DNA from: Nyssa sinensis
Lineage: Eukaryota; Streptophyta; Magnoliopsida; Cornales; Nyssaceae
DNA length: 64,000 bases
Direction: 5' to 3'
NCBI GenBank assembly: GCA_008638375.1
Contig: CM018035.1
Location: 35,996,824 to 36,060,823 of the forward strand
Shown: one piece after another, positions 13,851 through 27,364 of the stretch
Position numbering within the stretch: position 1 is the first letter of the stretch
Layout of the letters: each line of letters opens with the position of its first letter
Made by a program: the position numbers and the translations under genes
Notes under the pieces: model-generated
Seen by the model: the letters and a program-made list of their open reading frames with translations, nothing else
Told to the model about the DNA's origin: nothing
Databases searched by the model: none

Positions 13851-14300
13851 TTAGATCTGTGAGGAGACGGAAGAGATTCTGATATGAGGTCGTACGGAAC
13901 AAGCACAAAAATAGAGATAATGATAGTCTGAGATTGAGAGAAGAGAGAAATAGCTATAGTGAGTAAAGGAACTCCACACCAAATAAACCCAACCCGCAAG
14001 AACTGAGAATAGATTGGTCGTAGGTGCAGTATCTCTCTTTCTCTTTCTCTTTGGTGGTATAAAAAACAAATCTAAACTGAACCACAAAAGAATGATGTAG
14101 ATTTGACAGATCTTTGCAAAAAAAAAAGAAAGAATGAATATGAAATCTACCGTCACCGAATAGGATTGCCGTCGCCGAATGGGCCGTCCACCGTCGTCCA
14201 CCGCCATCCGATTCGAGCTTGCAACTAGGGAGTGACAGAGAGAGAGTGAGAAAAATTAGTGAGACAAAGTGAGAAGAATAACAAACTGGTCGCTAGGGTA
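13851..14300 (-). other. Probable 5' leader of E1 transcript
   Basis: A minus-strand frame (ATG 14207) begins MAVDDGGRPIRRRQS and is followed by low-complexity hydrophobic and basic residues. It has no recognised domain and starts just inside a GA-rich stretch that separates it from the right subterminal repeats. The position fits a 5' untranslated leader. A related GA-rich leader lies inside the E2 right end at 60160-60420. Confidence 0.35.
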
Positions 14301-14317
14301 TAAAAATGGGGGGACTT

Positions 14318-14611
14318 ATTAGCGATGCCCAATGACCGTCGCTAATTCTAAAATATCACTATTTGCGATGCCTATGTGAGCGTCGCCAATAATTTTACCT
14401 ATTAACGACGCCTACGTGCGTCGCCAATTGTCAAGTGAGCGTCGCTAATAGTTTCGCGCCTAATTTTTCACTCCAGACTCAGCTTTTTTTTTTTTGGCTT
14501 TTCCCCTACTATTCGCGACATACGGCTGAGCATCGCTAAAAGTGACTTTTAACGACGCTTTTCGTGCGTTGCTAATAATGCGCGTCGCAAAAAATGGATT
14601 TTGTTGTAGTG
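14318..14611. repeat. Right subterminal repeats and terminus of E1
   Basis: Dense GCGTCGCTAA/TTAGCGACGC motifs lead to the terminus TTTTGTTGTAGTG at 14611, the reverse complement of the CACTACAACA left end. The inner border GGGGGGACTTATTAGCGATG recurs in diverged form near 60420. Confidence 0.85.
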
Positions 14612-15310
14612 AATGCCTACGTGCGTCGCTAATAGTCCCAATTAGCGTCGCTAAAGAGTATTAGCGACACACAAGTGTATGTCGCCATGGGCGTCGCTAA
14701 TAATCATGTCGTTAATACTATTAACGGCATACACAAGAATATGCATCACTAGTAGTGACTATTAGAGCCTTAACCCTAACCTTAATCTTGTCACTACAAG
14801 AAAATGCACTTTTAACAACAAACACTATTAGCAACGCACAGAAAAATGACGTTAATAGTGCCCTTTAGCGACACATACAACAACAGTCACTACAACAAAT
14901 GGTACTAATGGCGATGGTTGCATGCGTCCCTAATAGTCCCCAATTAGCGTCGCTAAAGAGTATTAGCGATGCACAAGTGTACATCGCCATGGGCATCACT
15001 AGTACTATTAACGGCATGCACAAGAATATGTGTCGCTAATAGTGACTATTAGTGCGTCGCTAATAATCGGGTGTGGCGTCGCTAATGCTATTTAGAGAAT
15101 TCAATGGATGTTGCTAATAGTATATTGTTAGTGATGCATAGAAGGCGTCGTAAAAAGTGTGTTATTGGAATGATTATGCAGTTTTAGTGACAAACTCTAT
15201 GCGTGCTAATAGTGTGTTTTTAGCGACGATCGTGAAGCGTCGCCAAAACTAATATGTAGAACTTTTAGCGACACCTTCGGTGCATTGCTAAAAGTTTTTT
15301 CCTTTTTTTT
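14612..15310. repeat. Duplicated CACTA left-end sequence (start of E2)
   Basis: Two related blocks lie in tandem: 14620-14760 and 14920-15055 share AGTCCC(C)AATTAGCGTCGCTAAAGAGTATTAGCGA in aligned order. Between them is the second copy of the 2341-2480 segment (14765-14904), with CACTACAAGA at 14792 and CACTACAACA at 14888. The following 15100-15310 carries more subterminal motifs and ends in poly-T, like 2995-3010. Confidence 0.75.
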
Positions 15311-15714
15311 TTTTTGCCTTATTTTGGACATGTCTTTTCCCTTTTTTGTATTTTATTCCTGTTTAAAACATGTATTAATCATCCTAATATAAAATAATTT
15401 CAAACATTATGAAATGAATATATTAAAAGAGAAATGTATTCATATATAAATATATATGTAATTAATTACAATCATCTCAATAAATAGAGAAATTAAAAAT
15501 TATCTTAGAAAATGTAACTATAGATGTCTAGGAAAAAAAAACCAAAGGAGAAAAATAGGCCCCGAGGCATGAATGAGGCGACGCAGACGCAATAATCTCA
15601 ACCAATTTGAAATAAAGATCAAATAATATATATTAGAATACTTCTAAAATATATATGAATGTAAAAATATTGTGATAAAATCTTTTTGCATGCATAAGTA
15701 GCAAAAACAATGGA

Positions 15715-17107
15715 AAGTTGCATAAGTTACAAATCGAGGATACGAACCGAGTGTCATAAGTTTGTGCAAGTCTACTTTGTCATTTTTGAGGTGTGTGATA
15801 GGGGTTTTGAGGTACTTAGGCCGATATCCGATATTTTCGTCCGTCAAAACCCCAAAATGGTCACTTTTCAGAGCGGAAAGTTGCATTAGTTGCAAACCGG
15901 GGATCCAAATTGAGTATTATAAGTTTGTCCAAGTCTAATTTGTCATTTGTGAGGTGTGAGATGGTATGAGATGGGGTTTCGGGATGGTTAGGCTGATATC
16001 TGGTTTTTTGGTTTGTCAAAACCCCAAAATAGGACTTTTTGGAGCGGAAAGTTGCAAACCAAGGATCCGAACTGAGTGCTGTCAGTCTGTTAAAATTTAC
16101 TTTGTTATTTGAAAGGTGTTTGATGGGGTTTCGGGGTACTTAGGCTGATATCTGGTGTTTTACTCTATCAAAACCTCAAAATGGGTTTTTTCAGAGTGAA
16201 AAGTTGCATAAGTTAAAACCGGGGATCCGAATTGAGTGCTGTAAGTTTTTGAAAGTCTAGTTTTTCATTTGGGAGGTGTGTGATGGATTTTCAGAGTACA
16301 TGGCTGATATTTGGTGTTTTGGTTAGTCAAAACCCTAAAATGGGTCTTTTTTCGAGTAGAAAGTTGCATAAATTGCAAACTGGAGAACCTGAATTAAGTG
16401 CCGTAAGTTTGTGCAAGTCTAATTTGTCATTTGGGAGGTGTGTGATGGGTTTTTTTGGGTACTTAGGCTGATATCCGGTGTTTTGGTCTGTCAAAACTCC
16501 AAAGTGGGCCTTTTGTAGCGAAAAGTTGTATAATGCGAATCGGGGATCTGAATCGAGTGACATAAGTTTATGTAAGTCTAATTTGTCATTTGGGAGGTGT
16601 GTGATGGGTTGTTGAGGTACTTAGGCCAATATCTAGTGTTTTAGTCTATCAAAACCCCAAAATGGGTATTTTTGGACTGAAAAGTTGCATAAATTACAAA
16701 CTAGGGATTCAAACTGAGAGTTGTGAGTTCGTTCAAGTCTAATTTATCATTTGGGAGGTGTGTGATGGGTTTTTGGGGTGCATAGGCTGATATCTAGTAT
16801 TTTGGTCCGTCAAAACTCCAAAATAGGCCTTTTCAGAGTGAAAAGTTGCATAAGTTACAAATTGGGGATCCGACCTTAGTGCCGTCAGTTTGTGGAAGTT
16901 TATTTTGTCATTTGAGAGTTGTGTGATGGGATTTTAGGGTACTTAGGCTGCTACTCGGTGTTTAAATTCGTCAAAACCCCAACATTGTTCTTTTTGGAGC
17001 GTAAAGTTGCATAAGTTGCAAAATAGGAATCTGAACTGAGTGTCTTAAGTTTGTACAAGTCTAATTTATCATTTGGGAGGTGTGTGATGGAGTTTCGAGG
17101 TACTTAG
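15715..17107 (+). repeat. E2 ~161-bp tandem array, left half (about 9 copies)
   Basis: Units marked by GGTGTGTGAT and related forms recur near 15780, 15942, 16105, 16267, 16427, 16586, 16747, 16905 and 17068. They are diverged versions of the E1 unit, with CAAAACCCCAAAATGG and GGGATCCGAA boxes. The array stops abruptly inside a unit at GGTACTTAG, where the LTR of element A begins. Confidence 0.88.
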
Positions 17108-20100
17108 TGTCACGACCTGAAACCCACCCAATACGGATCTCGTGTCGCGGGGCCGAACTTAAGGTCGTCCCTACTTTTTTCATTTCTGTATCATAGTACT
17201 AATATGCAATGTACTAAAAATTTAAAACAATAATCCGCGGAAGTCTTTTCAATACAATAATCAACGGAAGTCTTTTCAATACAATAATCAGCAAAAGTCT
17301 TCTCATTACAATAATCAGCAAAAGTCTCTAATATATCATATGGTTATACAAGTGTCAATGTAAAACATAACCAGCACCCATGGGTGGTGAATACACGGGA
17401 GAACTACATCATAAACTAGTACATTTCCTCAAAATGTCCTCCTACGTTCTTAGACTCCTACTGGGGTCTTGCAGCGTCACTACGTGAAAAAGGGTAAGTA
17501 ACATAGAATGAGCTACGAAAGCTCAGCAAGTAAATTCCCATCTCCAACACTGGTATCGATGATCATAAAAGAATATGAATCCATGAATAAGAATATGATA
17601 GCCAATCATAAAAAATGAGATGCTGTGATAGCCAATAAGAACAGTTGCCATAATGGCCAATGGACAATGGGGTCACAATATACAATCAGGAGTAATGGAT
17701 ATAACATTAACATGGAACTCTCAATAACAATGTACCAACATGAATGTACTGCCACCATAAATCGATCACAATCAATTCAATAAGGAATATTCTCTCAGTA
17801 TAAGATAAAACATAGGGAATGGTGTCATTCAACAATCGCAATCATATCAATCATATAAGAGATGCGTTTACACTGTTCCAAGGTTCGGCACGCCCTCGGT
17901 CTTTTGAGGCCCGGCATACCCCCTAATGGAAACTCCAATCAAACAAAAGTCCAATGTATTGCCATATATCCGTTCATGGACTTGACCCGTAGGTCTCTAG
18001 TAAATCAGCAAGCATCAGATATATATTGTGATTGAGCACAAATCCAGTATACATAAACATATCATGATCATAAGTGATTCTATACGAGTATAAAAATGAA
18101 ATATCATATATTCAGTAAAGACATAACAGTAAGCTTTTCAAGGCATGGTGTAGCATGATAACAATGATATAACAGTAAATCAATGCCCACAAGATAGAAC
18201 AATATCACATTGTGAAAAATAATAATATCAGGTACGTTCACGAGTGCAAGTTCAGTAGTAATGAAATAAACTTGGCTTGAAAATACCACATGGGAGAGAA
18301 TAGGTTTTACTTACCTTAAAAATGCATTCTTCGATCAGTATCTCGCGATTCTGCCATTTCCTTTCAAGTTCCCTATATATTAGTAAACACGTCTCAGTTT
18401 TAATGCTATTCATCAAATTTTATGCCGTGTTACTATAAGTATCTCTTTTACTAATTTAGACTCTATCATTGAATCTGGAATGTCGAATAAAGTCGGTTTA
18501 GGCTTTCGCGGAATTCAATTCAGACTTCTATACTAAAAAGGGCAAAATGGTCATTTTGCACTTTTATAGGTTCTTACTTCTCGAGAACTCTTTTCACAAA
18601 TCAGTCTCCACCATTGAGTATGGAATACTCAAAATAATAAAAATTTATTATTCGTTTACTTCAATCGGAGTCTGTTTCACTACTTTTATACTTAGGGGTA
18701 TTTTGATAATTTCTATTTAAATTAAATATTATTTTCTTACTTGGGGTCAAAATCTAATTATCATAAATTATGGGTAAATGGCTAATTTTCAAAAATTCCT
18801 ATTCCAATTTGGAATAGTCAAACAGTGGATTAACCCAAACCTTGGATAGGCTATTCCTATTCCTATTCTTAATTTCAATTTAATTTTAATTTCTTATATC
18901 TATAACCAAACAACCCCAAATCAGGTTTTTTAAACTTTTAAAAATTTCTCCAAAGCTACTCCTATATTGGGTCAGCCCATATTGGGTTGGGCAGGTCGAC
19001 CCGACCCGAACCCATGACCCATATTGGGCAGCACGTTTCTTCGGCGTGCGCCGGTCACCTTCTTTAGCGACGGTAGCCATTTTCTAACGATTTTCCGACA
19101 TCTGACCAATGGAGACCTCTTCTACTCCTCATGGGCTTTTCATATCTACCATCAAAATTCAGTTTGCATCATCGGAAGGACTCGAAAAATGGAGTTACAG
19201 CCAACTCCGGCAAGCTGCCCAGATTTTCTAGCGAACTGAATTTTTCATTTTTCATGGCTTTTTAGCCATTGTTTTGAGCCCAATTTTTTCCTACAAGTTG
19301 CTGCACCTATGGGAAACAATTTTCCATTCATAAAACAAGCTAAATTAATCAAAAATGCGATGACCCAGAATTTTCCTTCAAACTTTAAATTGATTTTTCT
19401 CACTCATTTCTTAACCAAATATGCTACGGTTTCTTCCTAAATTCACCATTTTTCATGCTCTTTAAAACTATGTAATTATTTCTAAGCTTTAAGAAATTCT
19501 ACTAAAAATCCAGAAATTTAAAACTTGAAATACAGTAAGTTTTCTCACCTTCTCTTTCTATTTCTCTTTCTTTCTTCTTCTGTTTCCTACTTCTGAATGG
19601 TCTCAGCTCCTTTATTTTATGTTTTCTTTCCATTTCATCTTAGTATACATATGCATATATATATATATATCTATATATATAGAGTAAGCAGGTGCACTGC
19701 CCACTTCCTTCTTTCCTCTCTCCTTCCTTTTTTTTCTTTTCTTCCTCCTTTTGTTGACTTTTCTTTTCCTTATACTACTTTCTTTTCTTTCTTTATTTCC
19801 TTTTGATTGTGTTGCATTCAGTGTAGCTTGATCTTTGTATATATGTATTTTATATACAACACACACACTTGCTGACACACACTAGTCCACTTCCTTTTTT
19901 CCTTTTCTCTCATTATGTATATATATATATATATATATCATATACATATACATGCATATGTATACCATTTATATTTATACTTCAATATACACACTAATAT
20001 GCATATATATATATATATTCATATATACACATATATACTACATTTTAAGTACACATACATAGATTTATTTTCAATGACCTACGTATATATGGATACGTAC

Positions 20101-20324
20101 ACATGCATGGTTTTGCGTGTAAACACATATTACAATACTCAGTTCTAGATTGCCTGGGTGTTGCCCGACACTGACTGTATTAAATAAACCGTTCATATTC
20201 AATTACTATTCAGTCCGTATGATATCATGATATAGAGCTTAACATCTTAGGTTACAACTAGGTATTACACTACTCGATCGGGTCTACCTCGGTATACGTG
20301 CCATATCCTGGGTCGGGATTTATA
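17108..20324 (-). repeat. Left (3') LTR of element A
   Basis: The plus strand starts TGTCACGACCTGAAACCC and ends GGGTCGGGATTTATA; on the element strand this is a 5' end of the TGTAATATCCCGACCC type, mutated. It aligns along its length with the right LTR, without the MITE and element B. It includes TA microsatellites near 19655 and 19917 and a CT-rich stretch near 19540-19800. Confidence 0.82.
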
Positions 20325-23300
20325 TTCTTACTCTTTTAAAAATAAGTTTGTCCCCAAACTTAGCATTTCTAACTCCGGTGGTTCCCGTGGTTTCTCTAAA
20401 ATCGTGGCATAACTTGAATAGGTGTTTACATTTAACTAGATAAAAATTTCTGCTAAAAATCAAGTTTTACAGTCACATCAAATCATTGTACTACTCTTCC
20501 TATAATTTCAAGTGTATTTTGAACCCCTCAAGTTAATCTCAATTCCTTCCTATGGTTCTCCTAGTTCTCTGTAAATGTAAGACATCATTTGGTGAACAAA
20601 ATCATGAAATTTCTAACATAGCTTTAAAACTTTATCCATTAAGTCTATTAATATATCATTCCAATAGTGTCATATGGAACTCGTAGAGTTCGTATCGGTT
20701 TCTAAGTGTCATTCCCTCGATAATAGGCTTGCCATTCATCTAATTGTTCCCTGACCTCAAGTCAACTATTTAAAAATATCTGTGTCCCTGGTCTGTATTT
20801 CATGTGTTCTGTATCTAACATGGTTCAATAATAGTTCCATTGACGCACATGTAAGTAATGAGTCAAATAGTCTAGGTGTTCAGTTTCTACATTCAGTTAG
20901 CAAACATATGAGGACATACTCGAATGGGTAAAAATAATATGAAATGTAAACAGGTCATAAGTAACTAAAAGGGTACCTTTGGCCACTGATGGAGTACTAA
21001 AAACTCAAAAATTCCCTAATTCCTAACTTCCTAAGGAAAAAACTTCCTATCGAAGGCCTCTGTAATTGTTGCCAATCCCTGTTAGGTTCGCTGTCTTTGT
21101 TTGAGATTCAATCAAATGGTTTAAGCTTTCTAAAGTTGATACAATTCATAATTTCTTACTATTCATAGATCTTTACTTTCTTCTATACTTGTAAGCATTC
21201 TTGTAGTATATTCTACAATTTCATGTATCATTTTTATTTCATGATCCCTTTTAAATAATTTATTACACTTCTAGTCTTTTACAATCATTTAGATCACATA
21301 ATTCTCTAAAAGTTACTCAGGATTGTTTATCACTTACTTTCGATTATCTTGACAAAGTATCATCCTTTGTTCATATTAAATCTACTATTCGGATCAATTC
21401 TAAGATTTATCAAATCTTTTCTAACACTCATTCATCATATATCAGTCTCTTGTCAAATTCATCACATTTCATAATGTCAAATTTTTAATAGTCTTGTTTA
21501 TTTCGTAAATGTCTTCAAACCTCTATTCATCTTTTACCTTATCAAAGTTCATCTACAACTTACTCAAGACTTTTCACATTTCTGGTACGTCATCAATCTC
21601 TCTTATACTATCCAATTAAGTTTTCTTTAGACTATCTCTCATTTCTTAATTCATTGCTACATCCATTCCCTTTCAGTGTATAAATATTTTAATTAATTGT
21701 TACTTGTCACATGTATCGCCTTTCAAGGTGTTATTACTCTGTCTAGATATCACAATTAGTTCTACTACTTTTCTAGGGTATTTCCATTCCATTTAGATAT
21801 TATTGTCAAAGTCACTGCTTTTCAACTGACACATTTCTATTCTATGTTACTTTTTATCTTTCAATGCGAACTAACCATTTTCCTTGTTCATTATGGAACG
21901 TAATTTCAAATTTCACTAATTCTCACAGTATAGAACAACCATTTAATCAGTAAACTTCAAGTTCATAATTCGTAAATATAAATTCAATTCTCAATCACTC
22001 TTGCAATATAGAACGATTGTCAAATCATAAACATCAAGTCTATAGTCTAGATATAGTCATTTAATTCTCAATGACTCCCTCAATATAGAACAATCATCAG
22101 CTGTAACCCAATAGATATCAACTATATGCGTCCATAAGATAAAACAATCATTAAGGATTACTAATTTCAATATCACTATGATTCTTTCCAAGTTTTCTTA
22201 AGTATAACTACTATCTCCCATTCGAGCCTCGTTTATTTGTCTATATCATTTATCGAAACCTTCTTTAGTACTTCCAGTGTTATAATCTTAAGCATTTCCA
22301 TCATTTACCTTTATGTAGTACTATTTTTAAGGATCACTATTTACTTGTTTATCTTAGTTGTTCAAGAGTCCTCAACTTTCATCATAACATGTAGTCTTTT
22401 TTCCAAAACTAGTTAACCTTTAGTAACTTAACTTGCTTTCAGTCACAAATCATTTAATTGTTTTTAAATCATCAATTTCTTTCTTAGATCAGCTAAGAAT
22501 TGTACCCTTATGATCTGTACTTCCTATATTCTATGTATATCATTCATTTCTAATGATTTTTCCAATGTATAACATTCAGTGATAATGACTCTTCTAAGAG
22601 TTGCCATTCATTCCATCTCGTCTATCAAATAATCATTCATATCTATAACAGTATGTAGTTTCATTCTAAAAGATTTTAAATCTTATCATTTAAATTTGTC
22701 ATTATTCCTTGAAGTTTATCAATTACTTACGTATTTAACTCATCATTGTCTTTTAAATTCTACGAGTATTAGATCGACTAATAATTGTGTATCTATGTTA
22801 CTTACTCTACTTGTTTCTTACATAACATCTATCATCAATCATTCTCTTGGTGGAAATTGAACAATTAACATAACACTTAGGAGTTCTGTTTCTATGTTTA
22901 GCTAGTAGTAAATGTTAAATATGTAGAGCTAACATTTAACAATATTGGACATTTGTAAACAACTAGAAAAAAACCTATGACTACTGGTATAGTAGCCTGA
23001 TCATCTCCCAAAACTATTCGCTGTAAAAGATCAATGGTCAGAGTTCATATATGAGTCTATCTATCATGTCAGGATTTACTCTACTTAGGCATTGGTAATA
23101 CAAGTACATCAGTCTCATCTCCCATGAACCACTTATTACTAAACTGTTCTGATGCCAAGTCTTTGATATTAGCTGAACCTAAGAATTCAACTTAATGCTC
23201 CGATCATCTCCTGGTATCACTGGGTTGGGTAGGATAAGTGTAGTGCTATTGTAGAATTCCATTCAATAAATTCACTGGGCATATGTCATCCTAACAATAT

Positions 23301-24070
23301 CATAAAGAATTCGTAGTATCTTTGTTGATTTCTAAATGTCATTTCTTTTATATCACTAGACCTAACTCCCAAGTATAGGCCAATCATTAAGAATACCTGT
23401 GCTCCTGATCTGTATCTCGTGTGTTCTATGTTTAACATTTCTAAATAATGATCCTCATGGTAATATAAAAATGGTTCAGTAACTAGCCTAGAGTTCACAT
23501 GCCTTCCTATTTAACATTCTCCAATAATAACCTTCCTGATGTAATAGAATCAGTAAACCAATAGTCTAATCAGTTCACTTGATAAGTTCAATTTAGTAGA
23601 AATGTGGGGACATGTATAAGTGCGTAGAGTTAATACAAAAATTTGAATAGTCTATAAGCGTTATGAATAACTAGAAAAGTACCTGTGACTACCAGTATAG
23701 TAGCCTAATCATTTCCTAGTGTTTACTATTTCTTGTAAAAGATAATAGTTAGTAGTTACGTAAGATAGGCAGTCAACATTCATATATGAGTCTAGCGTAG
23801 TAATTAAGCATTATCTATGGGCTGACTCCTATGTAAAGCCTCAATAACCCTTTCCATCAGTTGCTTTAAGCGATCCATAATTATCGATGTATTCCTTGTG
23901 ATAACCATGTCTGTTTGTAAAGATAACCAGTAAGATATCCAGTCAATGTATAAGATAATAGTCAATGATCGTATGAAATCTATTTAAAGAACGTAAGTTA
24001 TATCTATTGATTCTAGTTCTAGTCCGGTCTCCCATGACTCACAATCGAACCTATAGCTCTGATACCAAGC
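20325..24070 (-). other. Non-coding internal region of element A
   Basis: About 3.7 kb of AT- and pyrimidine-rich sequence between the LTRs. No gag, protease, RT or integrase motif is visible on either strand. The longest frame (70 codons, 23286-23498 minus) has no family resemblance. Two related stretches near 20690-20780 and 23310-23400 hint at an internal duplication. A purine stretch on the minus strand at 20322-20338, beside the left LTR, is the likely polypurine tract. Confidence 0.75.
24056..24067 (-). other. Primer-binding site of element A
   Basis: The minus strand reads TGGTATCAGAGC three bases from the LTR edge. This is the usual complement of initiator-Met tRNA in plant LTR elements, and it fixes the minus orientation of element A. 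Confidence 0.88.
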
Positions 24071-27000
24071 TGTCAAGACCCGAAACCCACCTTGTGTGGA
24101 TCTCGTGTCGCGGGGCCGACCTTAAGGCCGTCCCTACTTTTTTCATTCCTATATCATAGTACTAATATGCAATGTACTAAAAATTTAAAACAATAATCAG
24201 CGGAAGTCTTTTCAATACAATAATCAGCATAAGTCTTTTTATTACAATAATCAGTAGAAGTTTGTAATATATCATATGGTTATACAAGTGTCAATGTAAA
24301 ACATAACCAGCACCCATAGGTGGTGAATACATGAGAAAACTACATCATAAACTAGTAAATTTCCTCAAAATGTCATCCTATGCTCTTAGACTCCTACTGG
24401 GGTCCTTGTAGCGTCACTACCTGAAAAATGGTAAGTAATATAGAATGAGCTACGAAAGCTCAGCAAGTAAATTCCCATCTCAACCACTAGTATCGGTGAT
24501 CATGAAAGACTATGAATCCATGAATAAGAATATGATAGCCAATCATAAGAAATGAGATGCTGTGATAGCCAATGAGAACAGTTGCCCTAACGGACAATGG
24601 ACAGTGGGGTCATAATATACAATCAGGAGTAATGGATATAACATCAACATGGAACTCTCAATAACAATGTACCAACATGAATGTACTGCGACCATAAATC
24701 GATCACAATCAATTCAATAAGGAATATTCTCTCAGTATAAAATAAAACATAGGGAATGGTGTCATTTAACAATCGCAATCATATTAATCATATAAGATAT
24801 GCATTTACACTGTTTCAAGGTTCAGCACGCCCTCGGTCTTTTGAGGCCCATCATACCCCCCAATGGAAACTCCAATCAAACAAAACTCTAATGTATTGCC
24901 ATATGTCCGTTCATGGACTTGACCCATAGGTCTCTAGTAGATCAGCAAGCATTAGATGGATATTGTGACTGAGCACAAATCCGGTATACATAAACATATC
25001 ATGATCATAAGTGATTCCATATGCGTATAAAATGAAATATCATATATTTAGTAAAGACATAACAGTAGGCCTTTCAAGGCATGGTGTAGCATGACAACAA
25101 TGATATAACAGTCAATTAATGTCCATAAGATAGAACAATATCACATTGTGAAAAACAATAATATCAGGTACGTTCAAGAGTACAAGTTCGACAGTAATGA
25201 AATAAACTTCGCTTGGAAACACCACATGGAAGAGAATAGGTTTTACTTACCTTAAAAACACGTTCTTAGATCAGTATCCCGTGATTCTGCCATTTCCTTT
25301 CGAGTTCCCTTTATATCAGTAAACATGTCTCAATTTTAATGATATTCATCAAATTTTATACCTTGTTACTATAAGTATTTCTTTAACTAATTTAGACTTT
25401 ACCATTGAACTCAAAATGTTGAACAAAGTCGGTTTAGGCTTTCGCAGAATTCAATTCAGATTTTTGTACTAAAAAGGGCAAAACAGTCATTTTGTACTTT
25501 TACGGGTTCTTACTTCTCGAGACCTATTTTCACAAATTGGACTCCACCGTTGAGTCCGGAATGCTCAAAATAATAAAAATTTACTATTCGTTTACTTTAA
25601 TCAGAGTCCGTTTGACTATTTTTTGACTTAGGGGTATTTTGGTAATTTCTCCTTTAAATTAAATATTATTTTATTACTTGGGGTTATCATAAATTCTGGG
25701 CAAATGTCTAATTTTCAGAAATTCCTATTCCAATTTGGAATAACCAAACAGTGGATTAACCCAAACCTTGGATAGGCTATTCCTATTCTCAATTTCAATT
25801 TAATTTCAATTTGTTATATCTATAACCAAAAAGCCCCAAATCAGGTTTTTTAAACTTTTAAGAATTTCTGCAAAGCTACTCCTATATTGGGTCAACCCAT
25901 ATTGGGTTGGTGAGTCGACTCGACCCGAACCCATGACCCAAAATCCAAAAACACCAACACGCTACACAGCGCGCAGTAGGGGTGTCAATTTTTAACACGA
26001 CACGACAACACGACACGAAGTTAATGGGTTTGGGTTTAGCATAAATGGGTTTGGGTCATAAACGGGTTGACACGTATAACACGATTAATAAACAGGTTGG
26101 ATTTGAGTTTTACTAGTGTCAACCCGTTTAACACGACTTAACACCTTTAATTATAAAATATATTATGAGTTAAGGTAATTCATCTCACATCAAATATTTA
26201 TCAAGGTTTTGAGATTTTTTATTTATAAAAGAGGTTTCTACTTTGATTTGGCTCATATCCAAAGTTACTAAACTTGAAAATTATCTATACATATTAAAAG
26301 ATAGGTAAATTTTTTTATTTAAAAAATAAAAAAATTAAAATAAACGGGTTAAGTGTGTTGACACGTGTAACTTATTTAATAAATGGGTTGGGTTTAGGTT
26401 TTGAAAGTTGACACGATTAGTTAATAGTGTCAGATTTTGGTTCACACATATTTTTGAATATGTATGCCTTAACACGACCCGAATATGACACGATAACACG
26501 AATTGACACCCCTAACGCGCAACACGCTTTTCCGGCGTGGGCCGATCACCTTCTCCGGCAACGGCAGCCATTTTTTGACGATTTTCTGACATCCGACCAT
26601 TGGGGTCCTTTTCTACTCCTCATGGGCTTTCCATATCTACCCTTAGAATTCAGTTTGCATCACCGGAAGGCCTCGAAAAATGGAGTTGCAGCCAACTTCG
26701 GCAAGCTGCCCAGATTTTTTACTGAACTGAATTTTTATTTTTTCATGGATTTTTAGCTATTGTTTTGAGCCCAAATTTTACCTACAAGTTGCTGCACCTA
26801 TGGGCAACAATTCCCCATTCATAAAACAAGCTAAATCGATCAAAAACCCGATGACCCAAAATTTTCCTTCAAACTTTCAATTGATTTTTCTCACTCATTT
26901 CTTAACCAAATGTGTTGCGGTTTCTTCCTAAATTCACCATTTTTCATGCTCTTTAAAACCATTTAATTCTTTCTAAGCTTTAAGTAATTATACAAAAAAA

Positions 27001-27364
27001 GCTAGAAATTCAAAACTTAAAATACAGTAAGTTTCCTCACCTTTTCCTTTCAATTTCTCCTTCTTTCTTCTTCTATTTCTTACTTCTGAATGGTCTTAGC
27101 TCCTTTATTTTATGTGTTTTCTTTCCATTTCATCTTAGTATACATATGTATATATATATATATATATATAAAGAGAGAGCAAGCAGGTGCAATGCCCACT
27201 TCCTTCTTTCCTCTCTCCTTCCTTTTTCTCTTTTTTTCCTCCTTTTGTTGACTTTTCTTTTCCTTTTACTGCTTTCTTTTCTTTCTTTATTTCTTTTTGA
27301 TTGTGCTGCATTCAGTGCAGCTTGATCTTTGTATATTTGTATTTTATATACAACACGCACACTA
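24071..27364 (-). repeat. Right (5') LTR of element A, first part
   Basis: It starts TGTCAAGACCCGAAACCC and follows the left LTR closely (for example the shared GATCTCGTGTCGCGGGGCCG). It is interrupted by a 538-bp MITE at 25977-26514 and ends at the CACTA target site of element B. The remainder is at 41785-42254. Confidence 0.85.
25977..26514. mobile_element. hAT-like MITE, 538 bp
   Basis: Terminal inverted repeats TAGGGGTGTCAATT and AATTGACACCCCTA bound the insertion, which is absent from the other LTR of element A. The flanking 8-mers are GCGCGCAG and ACGCGCAA, six of eight matching, consistent with an aged 8-bp duplication as in hAT elements. The interior repeats ACACGACACG and AACGGGTTGACACG and has no coding capacity. 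Confidence 0.75.

Larger units (their letters stand above)
2464..14611 (-). mobile_element. CACTA (En/Spm) DNA transposon E1
   Basis: The left end reads CACTACAACAAAT and the right end reads TTTTGTTGTAGTG, which is the inverted terminus. Both ends are followed inwards by many copies of TAGCGACGC/GCGTCGCTAA in both orientations, the subterminal pattern expected of CACTA elements. Between them, on the minus strand, lie a TnpD-like and a TnpA-like gene in the usual order. A 96-bp prefix at 2368-2463 starts with its own CACTACAAG terminus, so the true outer left end may be 2368. A clean 3-bp target duplication is not visible (AGT on the left, AAT on the right). Length is about 12.1 kb. TnpD is broken, so E1 is probably not autonomous. 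Confidence 0.85.

Noticed and set aside
20325..24070. Hidden gag or pol remnants in element A
   Set aside because: I looked for RT, integrase and zinc-knuckle motifs on both strands and found none.
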